DNA of 64,000 nucleotides, from the NCBI GenBank assembly GCA_963668585.1, contig OY764869.1, positions 3,596,001 to 3,660,000 on the forward strand, in the 5' to 3' direction. This document shows, one piece after another, positions 54,204 through 63,186 of the stretch. Position 1 is the stretch's first letter. Each line of letters begins with the position of its first letter. The translations under genes and the position numbers were made by a program. Below the pieces are notes generated by a model, which worked only from the letters and a program-made list of their open reading frames with translations, did not search any database and had not been told where the DNA came from. This stretch comes from Bin87 sp963668585 (GTDB taxonomy: Bacteria > Chloroflexota > Dehalococcoidia > Lucifugimonadales > UBA3495).

Positions 54204-55586
54204 TTAATGGTCCGGCGCAATCGCCGGGTCGCCCCCGGTGTCGCCAAGGGGCCGCACCAAACCGGCGCCGCCCGCGAGGCGGTAAACCGCCACCAGAAGG
54301 CTCCCTCCCACCACCATGACCATGTACAAATACGTGCACATGCTGTGCCACATGTAACCGACATCAAGCCCTTCGTAAACCTGTTCCTGGGTGTAGCCCA
54401 GCAGTTCGAAATCAATCTCCCATGAACCAAACAGGGTATGATCCGGCAGCACCATCGGCAGATCCGGCGCTCCGTGCACCAACACGATAGCCGCCGCTCC
54501 GAGAATAGACGAAATGATAACAATGGTGAACGAGGCTTGCAGCAGGAAACGGCGTTGGCCCTGGTCCGGGTCAGTTTGGCGGTTTTCGATAGCCAGCAGC
54601 GTGATCAGCGTCGCGGCCAAAAATGGCATGGCCACTGTCGATTGGATCCATACAATCGAGCCGGAGAGTACCACCGCCACGGCGTAGGAAAGCAGCGTTG
54701 GGGGTATAACCGTCCAAACCGCCCTGACCAAGGGACCACGTTCCGCCCTCGCGCCCGAGGACTGCCACATCCAGAGCAACTGGAATGAGAGGGCCGACAA
54801 CCCCGCAAGGGCGACGCCCACCAACAGCATCAGCAGGTAAGGCACATGGGAGCCGAAGAGTCCGCTGATCCGGTAAAAACCGAACTGGTCCAAACCCAGC
54901 GGGGCGAACCGGAAAGCAGGAGACACCAGCAGGATAAACATGGACGCCCAATAGAAATCGCGCAGACCCTGCCGTTTCTCCGGCCAGACAAAAGCCTGCA
55001 GCAGAACCAGCAATGACGCCATCATGACGTATGCCAGGGGCATCCAGTCATCATTCCAGCCCAGGTAATTCAGGGCAAAACCACCGATGATGATGGAGAC
55101 GGCGGGCAAAAGGAACCGGAACCACAGAAAGCGCAGCGAGGTTTTCCACCACGCCGGGGTGTCAACCTGGTCGCTAACGACCAACGATGTGGTTGCGGAA
55201 AAAGGCGTTTCCCATTCCGGCATTTCATCGACGCCCGACGACGAGTCCAAGCCTGCCGCGCGCGCTCCGTCGGGTTCTGGGTCCTGCTCAAGGCCGGCCA
55301 TCGCGATGAGCCCCAGGATTTCGTCGTCCGACAGGTTCAATGCTTTGCCAAATATGCGGAGGCGTTCCACGGTGGGCCGGGTCGCTCCGGACTCCCAACG
55401 CGACACGGTGGCGTGGCTAAACCTCCGGACAAACGAACTGTCAACCGCGGTCATACGACGCAGCAACTCGTCCTGCGAAATCCCCCGTCGACCGTTTTCT
55501 TCCAGGAGCGCCTCTCGGTAGGCGCGCATGACAAACCCGACCTGAACGGATCGCGCTCGCTGCGATTCCAGACTTAAGTCAACCAC
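54204..55586 (-). CDS. XRE-type helix-turn-helix protein with large C-terminal membrane domain (paralog 2)
   Basis: The product has 460 residues and is homologous along its length to the protein at 44676. The HTH region (ISQDELLRRMTAVDSSF ... HATVSRWESGATRPTVERL) is followed by an acidic linker and about eight membrane helices. Shared loops include GLRDFYWASMFILLVSPAF and, before the last helix, PDHTLFGSWEIDF with TQEQV and GYMWHSMC. The start is GTG at 55586. It sits between the two giant surface-protein genes, divergent from the one at 56210, with four 18-bp direct repeats in the gap. Regulation of one or both neighbours is the simplest inference. Confidence 0.78.
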   Translation of the reverse strand: MVDLSLESQRARSVQVGFVMRAYREALLEENGRRGISQDELLRRMTAVDSSFVRRFSHATVSRWESGATRPTVERLRIFGKALNLSDDEILGLIAMAGLEQDPEPDGARAAGLDSSSGVDEMPEWETPFSATTSLVVSDQVDTPAWWKTSLRFLWFRFLLPAVSIIIGGFALNYLGWNDDWMPLAYVMMASLLVLLQAFVWPEKRQGLRDFYWASMFILLVSPAFRFAPLGLDQFGFYRISGLFGSHVPYLLMLLVGVALAGLSALSFQLLWMWQSSGARAERGPLVRAVWTVIPPTLLSYAVAVVLSGSIVWIQSTVAMPFLAATLITLLAIENRQTDPDQGQRRFLLQASFTIVIISSILGAAAIVLVHGAPDLPMVLPDHTLFGSWEIDFELLGYTQEQVYEGLDVGYMWHSMCTYLYMVMVVGGSLLVAVYRLAGGAGLVRPLGDTGGDPAIAPDH

Positions 55587-55780
55587 CTGAACTTACCTCT
55601 GAAAATACTGAGTCTCCTGTCCTCAAAATGCCGCATCCGACAGACCACGCAATTATCCCCGGATTTGCTTCTGCGAGCAACACGGTCGCTGTTGCGCTGG
55701 CGCGCCTCCCAATCTTGTCTGTGGAGTTACCGGCCCAAACCACGCCCGCCAGCATCGTCGGCGACCCGGGAAAGGTCAAT

Positions 55781-55852
55781 CGGGATTCAATCGTTAGTCG
55801 GGATTCAATCGTTAGTCGGGATTCAATCGTTAGTCGGGATTCAATCGTTAGT
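55781..55852. repeat. Four perfect 18-bp direct repeats (cgggattcaatcgttagt)
   Basis: Units start at 55781, 55799, 55817 and 55835 without any difference between them. They lie in the 620-bp divergent interval, about 195 bp before the XRE-membrane start and 360 bp before the giant LRR gene. They may be an operator array for the XRE regulator, or a recent slippage duplication. Confidence 0.95.
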
Positions 55853-56209
55853 ATCGTTGGGCGAAGACACCACTTCCACCAGTTACCGCTATTGGCGCAC
55901 AATCGCGGTCTGGCCCACCTGAGGGGCAACCGGTCACTGCCTGGCGTTGGTGGCCTTGCCCGGTTGATGGGCTCACGCGTTCATCGAGCCTCACTCGCAT
56001 TCCATCAAAAGCTGAGCCTGGCGGGGCGCCGAGCGGATAGAACGCGCTGCCGGCTTCGGGGATAATGGACACTGCAAAGGCAACCAGCCCGAAACAAGTG
56101 GCATCCATTAGATGCTGCCACCTGAGCACATCGACCGCAGCAGCGTCGGCTTCCACGATCGCCGCCTGGAGGTCAACGCTGGGATGATGCTGCCAAAAGG
56201 ACAACGCTT

Positions 56210-59200
56210 GTGCCATTCGCCAAAATAGTCGGAGCAATGCTGTTGGCGCTCGCAGCATTCACCACGGCTTCCGTCTCAAACGTCTCTGCCCAGGAAAGCC
56301 CACCGGCGCCGACCGGCGTCACTGCTGAAGAGGGTCTCAAGGCCGGCGAAGTCGTCGTCTCGTGGGATCCGGTGTCCGACGCGCACTTCTACCGCGTTGG
56401 CTGGATGGCGTTGTCGGACTACAACCGGGTGGCGGCGGATTTGGGCGACCACAATTGGCGGGAAGCCCTCACCATCGTGGACGTGGGGAACCGGGGCCAG
56501 TCCAGCCACACGGTCCTCCGCCTGTCGCCCGGTGAGGCGTACCGTTTCATAGTGGGGTCGACTGCCCAGCGATTCGGGGAGGCGCGATGGTCCGAATGGT
56601 CCGAGGCGGTGACTCTCAGCGAGGAGAGGCCCGCTTGTCCCAGCTTTTTCGGCGACGAACCCGACCGGGTCGCGCTCGTCGTCCTGTACTATGCCACGCG
56701 GGGCACGGGCTGGTTCCAGAGCGACAACTGGCTGAGCGATGCTCCCCTGGACGAATGGCACGGCGTGACTGCGGACAGCGATGGACGAGTGACCGGGCTG
56801 GCCCTTCCGGAGAACATACTGGACGGATGGCTGCCGTCTGAACTGGGCAGCCTTGCGAATCTGCGCGAGTTGGACCTCGGCAACAACCCATTGTCCGGCC
56901 GGATACCGCCAGAGTTGGGCGGGCTGTCGAACCTGACGCGTCTCGACCTGGGCGGAAACCGGATGAGCGGCGAAATCCCCCCGGAACTGGGAAAACTCCG
57001 CAACCTGGTGTGGCTTGACCTGAGCGGAGACCCACACGGCAGGTACGAAGATCCCTGGTTCGCTGGCTTTGATAGCCCTACAGACGAGGTGCCGCGCTAC
57101 ACCGGACCAATCAGCGGGGAGATACCGCCAGAACTGGGCAGTCTCTCGAACCTGCAAGGGCTGAACCTGAGCAAAAACAATCTCAGCGGGGAGATACCGT
57201 CCGAACTGGGCCGACTCGCAGGCCTGCGAGCGCTGGATCTCTCCTATAACCGGCTCAGCGGAGAGATACCGTCCGCCGTTGCCGGCCTCGCCAACCTGGA
57301 GAGCCTGTATCTGAACGGCAACCGGTTCAGCGGGTGCGTGCCGGATGGGTTGCGGGATGTGCCGATGAACGACCTGGGCCGATTCGTTCTGCCCGAGGGG
57401 TTGGTGGGTGTGCCGATGAACTTCCTGGGCCAGTTCGGCCCTCCCGACTGCTCACGAGTTGACGATCCCCCGAACGAGCGTGACCGGGCCGCCCTGGTGG
57501 CCCTGTTCAACGCCACCGACGGCCCGAACTGGATCGGCAGCTCAGGCTGGTTGAGCTTCTCATCCGTGAATCACTGGGCCGGCGTTTACAGCCGCCACGG
57601 CATGGTTACGGAACTTCGGCTCGAAGAAAACCGGCTCAGTGGTGAGATTCCTTCCGAATTGGGCAGCCTTGTCGACCTGCGGGAACTGTTTCTGAATCAA
57701 AACGAGCTGAGGGGCGAGATACCGCGTGAACTGGCCAACCTCGCCAACCTGGATGGGCTGGATCTCAGCAGCAACCGCCTGAGCGGGGAAATACCGCCGG
57801 GGCTGGCCAACCTGGCCAGCCTGGACGTGCTGAAGCTGGGCGGCAACCGCCTGACCGGGGAGATACCGCCGGGGCTGGTCAACCTGACCGGCCTGGACGT
57901 GCTGAACCTCGGCGGCAACCGCCTGAGCGGGGAGATACTGCCGGGGCTGGACAATCTGACGAGCCTGGACGTGCTGGGCCTCGCCGGCAACCGACTTGGC
58001 GGCGAGATACCGGCCGAGCTGGGCAACCTGGCCAACCTTGAAGAGCTAAGACTCAGCAGCAACCGGCTGAGCGGGGAGATACCCCCGGAACTGGGGGACC
58101 TGGCCGGCCTGAACGCGCTGTACCTTTCGGGGAACCAACTGAGCGGGGAGATACCCCCTGAACTGGGCGGCCTGGCCGACCTGGTTGTACTGACCATCGG
58201 CGACAACCAGCTCACCGGGGAGATACCTGCCGAACTGGGCGGCCTCGGCAACCTGGTCTGGCTGGTCCTCGACGAAAACCAGCTCACAGGGAAGATACCC
58301 GCCGAATTGGGCGGCCTGTCGGACCTGGATTGGCTGGTCCTCAGCGAAAACCGGCTCACCGGGGGGATTCCGTCCGAAATCGGCCGGCTTTCCAAGCTGG
58401 GACAACTGGAGCTCAACGACAATCGGCTCAGCGGGGAGCTACCGCCTGAACTGGGCAACCTGGCCGGCCTGAGAGGCATGCGGCTCTCCGACAATCAGTT
58501 TGAAGGCGAGATACCGCCTGAACTGGGCAACCTGACCGGTGTTGAAGACCTGCGCCTTGACAACAACTATCTGAGCGGCGAGATACCGCCCGAACTGGGC
58601 AATCTTACCTCTCTGCAGCGGCTGGATCTCAGCGGCAACCAGTTGAGCGGGGAGATGCCGCCCGAGCTGGGCAACCTGCGTAACCTGACAATGCTGCGCC
58701 TTGGCAACAACTGGTTCAGCGGGTGCATACCGGAGGGGCTGCGGGACGTGTACGACAACGACCTGGAAACCCTTAGCCTGCCCTACTGCGACGAGCCCAC
58801 GGCCTCGCAGCCCGAGCCAACGACCCCCGTTGACCAGCCACCGACCGTGCAGGTTCCCACGTCCACGGAATTCGGCGAGTACTTTGCGGCATCGAACCTG
58901 ACGCAGATCAGCTCCGGTTCCGTGCATACCTGCGGCCTGCGCAGCGATGGGACGGCGGTCTGCTGGGGCAGTAGCTGGGAGGCGCAGTCAACCGTGCCGG
59001 AGGGGACGTTCACCGCGATCGACGTGCATCGGGGCTACGCGTGCGGGGCCAGGGCCAACGGCGGTGTGGAATGCTGGAGCGGACCTCCGGACCCCATCCC
59101 CGTCCAGTTCACCGGCACCGGCCAGCAATTCGTCGCCGTGGCCGGTGGTCGCCGTCATGTGTGCGTCCTGCGGGATGACGGCTTCGTGGGTTGCTGGGCG

Positions 59201-62200
59201 GATGATCGCCACGGCAACTATGGCCCCGTCGAGCCGCCCGACACGAGGTTCACGTCGATCGACTCGGGCTATGACCATACCTGCGGCGTCAGGACTGACG
59301 GGACCGTGGTGTGCTGGGGAGGGGACTATGGGGAAGGCGTCGTAGTGCGGCCTCGTGAAACATTCGTTTCCGTGAGCGCGGCTGCGGAGGAGTATTCCTG
59401 CGCGATAAGGGCGGACGACACGGTCCTCTGCTGGAGCTACAGGGAAGGAGAGCTCAGCAGGGCACGGGCGGCGCCGGGCACTTTCACGTCCATCGACGTG
59501 GGAGTAGAGGACTCCTGCGGCATCCTGACCGACGGCACGATCCGTTGCTGGTCCGGAAATCCGTATTCTGAAGGCAACCTGATCCTGGGCAACCCGCCCG
59601 ACGGCACGTATTCGGCCATCGGCGTGGGCCGAGATCAGGCGTGCGCGTCCCGGAACGATGGCACGGTGGTCTGCTGGGGCGAAGTCCAGGGGTCAATGCC
59701 GCCCGGCGGATACGGCATCGACGAACTGGGAGAGGTCTATGCCGTATCCGCATTCCGGGACGGCGATGTGGTCACCTACATCGGGGTGGGAGAGGACAAC
59801 TCGTGCCAATGGCAGGCGGGACGGGAGGTGACACGGTACGAGGTCTGCTGGGGCAACCCGGATGCGGATGTACCACCGTCCGACGAGCCGACCTACACGT
59901 CCATCAGCGCCGCCGATAACCACACCTGCGCCGTGGCGACGGACGGCGAGGTGGTCTGCTGGGGCTCCGGAAGGGGTAAGAGCGATGTGCCCCCGGGCCA
60001 ATTCCTGGAAGTCGCCGCCGGATGGTCGCACAGTTGCGGACTGAAAACCGACCGCTCCGTGGTCTGCTGGGGTTCTGACAGCGATCGCAGGGCAACTCCG
60101 CCGGAAGGCGAGTTTGTCGCGATCAGCGCCGGCCGTCACCACACCTGCGGCCTGAGACCGACCGGGGAGGCCGTCTGCTGGGGACGCCTGGACTATCGGG
60201 GCACCGCCTCGGGCCCGCCGGAGGGGGCGTTTGTGTCCATTACGTCGGGCGACGACTCGTCCTGCGGCATCCGCGCCGACGGAACGGTGGAGTGCTGGGG
60301 CGGCGGCATCCCATCGCCGCCGGGAGAGTTCATCTCCTATGACATCGGCGCCAATGACGCCTGCGGGATCAACACCAGCATGGAGGTGGTTTGCCAGAGT
60401 ACCCTGTTCCGCACCGTGAACAGCAGATCATGGCTGGGACCGATGGCCGCGATCAGCGTGGGTGCAACCAACTTGTGCGGAATACGAGCGGACGGATCGC
60501 TGCTGTGCTGGGCAGGCGGCAGGCAGGCGAAAACGCCGCCCGGGGGCGTATTCTCATCGATCAGCGCCGGCCGGAATTACGCCTGCGCCCTGCGCGCCAA
60601 CGGGGCCGCCGTCTGCTGGGGAAATAACGATTACGGGAAAGCCACTCCGCCGGGGGCGCCGGACACCGGGCAGCAGGCGCAGCATGCCGCAGGGCGGACG
60701 ATACCGGTTCCGGCGCACAAACCGGTGCCCGCCGTGCCCATTTTCTCCTTCCCGCGGAGCTCGCACGGCTTGGATCCGACCGCCGGAACCTGCGGCCAAC
60801 TGTGCTCGGAGACATTCTGGTCCGGGGAAGTCACGTATGAATCCGTGAAAGCCGAACTGGACCGGGGCGCCGACCCATCGGCGTCGGGGTTTGACGGGTC
60901 GACCGCACTGCACTGGGCGGTCGGCGAGGGCGGCGCCAAATTGGACATCGTGCTGCTGCTGCTGGATCACGGCGCTGACCCGAACGCCACGTCCTACGGC
61001 GGTACGACCGTTCTGATGATTGCGGCCTGGGGCAGCAGTCCCGAGGTGATTCGGACGCTGATCCAGCACGGGGCGGACGCCAACCCTGCAAAGACAGACA
61101 ACGGATACACTCCCCTGTCAGCCGCAGTCACTGCGGACGCCCATGGCGCAGTCGACGGCACGGTCCAGGTGCTGCTGGAGAACGGGGCCGACGCTACGAC
61201 GACGTATTACGACGAACAATTTACGATCCTTCACCTCTACTACCTGGCTCTCATTGACGCTTCCTCTTCGGGGGACGGTGTTGTCGCCGACCCCAGTATC
61301 GTGTCGGTGCTGCTTGAACATGGCGCCGACGTGAACGCAGTCCCAACCGCCGATTTCTTCGGCTTGCCGATACTAACCATCGTGGCGTGGTGGGCGCCGG
61401 ACGCCGTCGTAGCGAAGTTGCTGTTGGAGCACGGCGCTCGCGAGATCCCGGCGGGCACCAGAGGAATCACGGCCCTTCACATGGCGGTGCGCAGCGACGA
61501 TCCCGAAGTGGTCGGGCTGCTGTTGGAGTATGGCTTCGATCCGAATACGAAAGACCGTGAGGGGGCGACACCCTTTCACCGCGCCATTGGCCGTTCCAGT
61601 TTCAACGAGCCGGTCATCGAGGTGCTGGAACTACTGGTTGAACACGGCGCGGACGTCAACGCGGCGGACGACTCGTCGGAGACTCCGTTGCACTACGCCC
61701 TGGAACCCAGCAGTCCCCACATCGAGGTCATATCGCGGCTGCTGGATTGGGGCGCGGACCCCAACGCCAGAGACGAGTCGGGAAATACGGCCCTCCACAA
61801 GGCGGTACACAGAGACCTGACCGAGATCTACGACCTGTTGGTGGCGCACGGCGCGGACGTTTTCGCCCGGAACGCAGAGGCCTCGACGCCCCTCCACCTC
61901 GCTGCCGCCCGCGCCGGCCCCGATATCGCGGCGCGGCTGCTGGGATCGGGCGCAGACGTCAACGCCGCCGACCACAGGGGCAGAACGCCGCTGCACGCCG
62001 CCGCAATCGACCAATGGCTCCCGGAGGTGGTGGAGATTCTGCTGGATCACGGCGCCGACGCCAACGCGCGGGACTCCTCGGGTGATACTCCTCTTCACCT
62101 GATCGCCGGAGAAAGGCGGTATCACCTCGGTTCAACGGGCCAGGTGGAGATCATCGGGCTGCTGCTGGCGTACGGGGCAGACCTTTCGGCTACGAACGCC

Positions 62201-62269
62201 ATGGGAAAGACTCCTTGCGATGTGCTGGAAACCGATGATGCCAGTGTCCGGAATCTGATCTGTCGATAG
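56210..62269 (+). CDS. Giant secreted FN3-LRR-RCC1-ankyrin fusion protein
   Basis: The product has 2019 residues. Domains in order are a signal peptide (ends near VSAQ); one FN3 domain (about 30-135); two leucine-rich-repeat modules (about 150-415 with 7 repeats, 420-865 with 16), each beginning with a DRxALV...W cap and ending GC(V/I)P(D/E)GLRDV, with the plant-type LSGEIPPELG consensus; 15 RCC1-like repeats (about 885-1485) with a paired-cysteine pattern xxC(5-9)G...(V/E)CW; and about 13 ankyrin repeats (about 1545-2015) of the TPLHxA...LLxHGADVNA type. Such stacked eukaryote-like repeats suggest protein-protein contact outside the cell. The start is GTG at 56210 with aaaagga 8 bases upstream. 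There is no visible anchor or secretion-system signal beyond the signal peptide. Confidence 0.93.
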   Translation: MPFAKIVGAMLLALAAFTTASVSNVSAQESPPAPTGVTAEEGLKAGEVVVSWDPVSDAHFYRVGWMALSDYNRVAADLGDHNWREALTIVDVGNRGQSSHTVLRLSPGEAYRFIVGSTAQRFGEARWSEWSEAVTLSEERPACPSFFGDEPDRVALVVLYYATRGTGWFQSDNWLSDAPLDEWHGVTADSDGRVTGLALPENILDGWLPSELGSLANLRELDLGNNPLSGRIPPELGGLSNLTRLDLGGNRMSGEIPPELGKLRNLVWLDLSGDPHGRYEDPWFAGFDSPTDEVPRYTGPISGEIPPELGSLSNLQGLNLSKNNLSGEIPSELGRLAGLRALDLSYNRLSGEIPSAVAGLANLESLYLNGNRFSGCVPDGLRDVPMNDLGRFVLPEGLVGVPMNFLGQFGPPDCSRVDDPPNERDRAALVALFNATDGPNWIGSSGWLSFSSVNHWAGVYSRHGMVTELRLEENRLSGEIPSELGSLVDLRELFLNQNELRGEIPRELANLANLDGLDLSSNRLSGEIPPGLANLASLDVLKLGGNRLTGEIPPGLVNLTGLDVLNLGGNRLSGEILPGLDNLTSLDVLGLAGNRLGGEIPAELGNLANLEELRLSSNRLSGEIPPELGDLAGLNALYLSGNQLSGEIPPELGGLADLVVLTIGDNQLTGEIPAELGGLGNLVWLVLDENQLTGKIPAELGGLSDLDWLVLSENRLTGGIPSEIGRLSKLGQLELNDNRLSGELPPELGNLAGLRGMRLSDNQFEGEIPPELGNLTGVEDLRLDNNYLSGEIPPELGNLTSLQRLDLSGNQLSGEMPPELGNLRNLTMLRLGNNWFSGCIPEGLRDVYDNDLETLSLPYCDEPTASQPEPTTPVDQPPTVQVPTSTEFGEYFAASNLTQISSGSVHTCGLRSDGTAVCWGSSWEAQSTVPEGTFTAIDVHRGYACGARANGGVECWSGPPDPIPVQFTGTGQQFVAVAGGRRHVCVLRDDGFVGCWADDRHGNYGPVEPPDTRFTSIDSGYDHTCGVRTDGTVVCWGGDYGEGVVVRPRETFVSVSAAAEEYSCAIRADDTVLCWSYREGELSRARAAPGTFTSIDVGVEDSCGILTDGTIRCWSGNPYSEGNLILGNPPDGTYSAIGVGRDQACASRNDGTVVCWGEVQGSMPPGGYGIDELGEVYAVSAFRDGDVVTYIGVGEDNSCQWQAGREVTRYEVCWGNPDADVPPSDEPTYTSISAADNHTCAVATDGEVVCWGSGRGKSDVPPGQFLEVAAGWSHSCGLKTDRSVVCWGSDSDRRATPPEGEFVAISAGRHHTCGLRPTGEAVCWGRLDYRGTASGPPEGAFVSITSGDDSSCGIRADGTVECWGGGIPSPPGEFISYDIGANDACGINTSMEVVCQSTLFRTVNSRSWLGPMAAISVGATNLCGIRADGSLLCWAGGRQAKTPPGGVFSSISAGRNYACALRANGAAVCWGNNDYGKATPPGAPDTGQQAQHAAGRTIPVPAHKPVPAVPIFSFPRSSHGLDPTAGTCGQLCSETFWSGEVTYESVKAELDRGADPSASGFDGSTALHWAVGEGGAKLDIVLLLLDHGADPNATSYGGTTVLMIAAWGSSPEVIRTLIQHGADANPAKTDNGYTPLSAAVTADAHGAVDGTVQVLLENGADATTTYYDEQFTILHLYYLALIDASSSGDGVVADPSIVSVLLEHGADVNAVPTADFFGLPILTIVAWWAPDAVVAKLLLEHGAREIPAGTRGITALHMAVRSDDPEVVGLLLEYGFDPNTKDREGATPFHRAIGRSSFNEPVIEVLELLVEHGADVNAADDSSETPLHYALEPSSPHIEVISRLLDWGADPNARDESGNTALHKAVHRDLTEIYDLLVAHGADVFARNAEASTPLHLAAARAGPDIAARLLGSGADVNAADHRGRTPLHAAAIDQWLPEVVEILLDHGADANARDSSGDTPLHLIAGERRYHLGSTGQVEIIGLLLAYGADLSATNAMGKTPCDVLETDDASVRNLICR

Positions 62270-62716
62270 GTCTGCAACATGAGCACGCCCATTGTTCTTT
62301 GGGCTGCGGACGATCCGCTCCGCGTGGCATGGCAGCGCCGGGCTTGATCTCCTTTTTTGCTCCCATTACTTGTGCCGCCACCTTGGAACATCTACGGCCG
62401 CTGGCGAAAAACAAACTGCCCCCGCAGCGTATCCGGCAACGCCAGCATCGCGAGTGAACACGCGTCAATGTCAGAGAAAACGACCGAAACCGTCAGCTCA
62501 CATGGGTGAGAAATAAAGCGATAGGATCCGACCACAGAGGCCGGATCCTTTACTCATGACCAAAGAATTGTGGTACCCATGAAGAATGCTGTATCAGGGT
62601 TTCACGAATGGCTATGCGGACCCGTATAATAGCACACACATACGGTTTCTTTCGGAGATTAACGCGGTTTGAGCGTCTGAACGTATCACCGAGGCCAAGG
62701 TATTATCGGGCGAAAA
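62270..62716. other. Intergenic region downstream of the giant gene
   Basis: About 450 bp without a gene. It contains one hairpin that could act as terminator and a lower-GC stretch before the transposase remnant. Confidence 0.5.
62523..62552 (+). terminator. Possible terminator hairpin
   Basis: An 8-bp stem aggatccg (62523-62530) with cggatcct (62542-62549) and an 11-base loop is followed by a short tta. It lies 250 bp after the giant gene. The T-run is weak. Confidence 0.35.
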
Positions 62717-63007
62717 GGGTAGCGCCCCGTCAAGTAGTGTAAATTGCGTCATCCATGTTGATGTGGTTCAGGCTGCGGCCTCCAGGACGTTGCTGGCCGG
62801 TAAGGTCTCGGTGTCGACATCGTCGGTGAAGGTGAGGTAGCGTCGGCCCTCGGCCCATTCGTCGTGCTGTTCGGCCAGCACCGCGCCAACCAGACGCCGA
62901 GTTGCCGCTCGGTTGGGGAAGATGCCCGCCCAGCCGGGACGACCGCGGCGCAACGCCGCGCGCGTCCTGATCAACTGGCGCTTCGGCAGCCTTGACGCCA
63001 GGATCAA
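62717..63007 (-). pseudogene. IS256-type transposase, C-terminal remnant
   Basis: The minus-strand frame ends with GRPGWAGIFPNRAATRRLV, then GAVLAEQHDEWAEGRRYL, a sequence typical of the end of IS256-family transposases. Only about 80 residues remain and the DDE catalytic part is gone. The segment gggtagcgccccgtcaagtagtgtaaat at 62717-62744 resembles an end of such an element. The other end and the body of the transposase are missing, so this is a relic. Confidence 0.7.
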
Positions 63008-63137
63008 ACTCCATCGTTTCTCCCCTGCCTTTCCAACATTGATTGAGTACTACGCCATCGATCGACAATAAATAATCGAACGGCGCCGGTGAAGCACGGC
63101 CCTGAGTTGCGCCCCTGTTGGCGCTGGGATAGACTGG

Positions 63138-63166
63138 TTGACAGAAATTTCCCACGGGCGAATACC
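63138..63166 (+). promoter_or_regulatory. Weak promoter candidate for the acyl-CoA dehydrogenase
   Basis: A perfect ttgaca (63138-63143) is followed after 17 bp by aatacc, a poor -10 box. It lies 20 bp before the start codon, so the leader would be very short. Confidence 0.3.
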
Positions 63167-63186
63167 GCAGGACAGGAGCCGCTGCC

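Noticed and set aside
55781..55852. Replication iterons
   Set aside because: There is no initiator gene, AT-rich box or DnaA-box cluster nearby; a regulatory or slippage origin is more likely.
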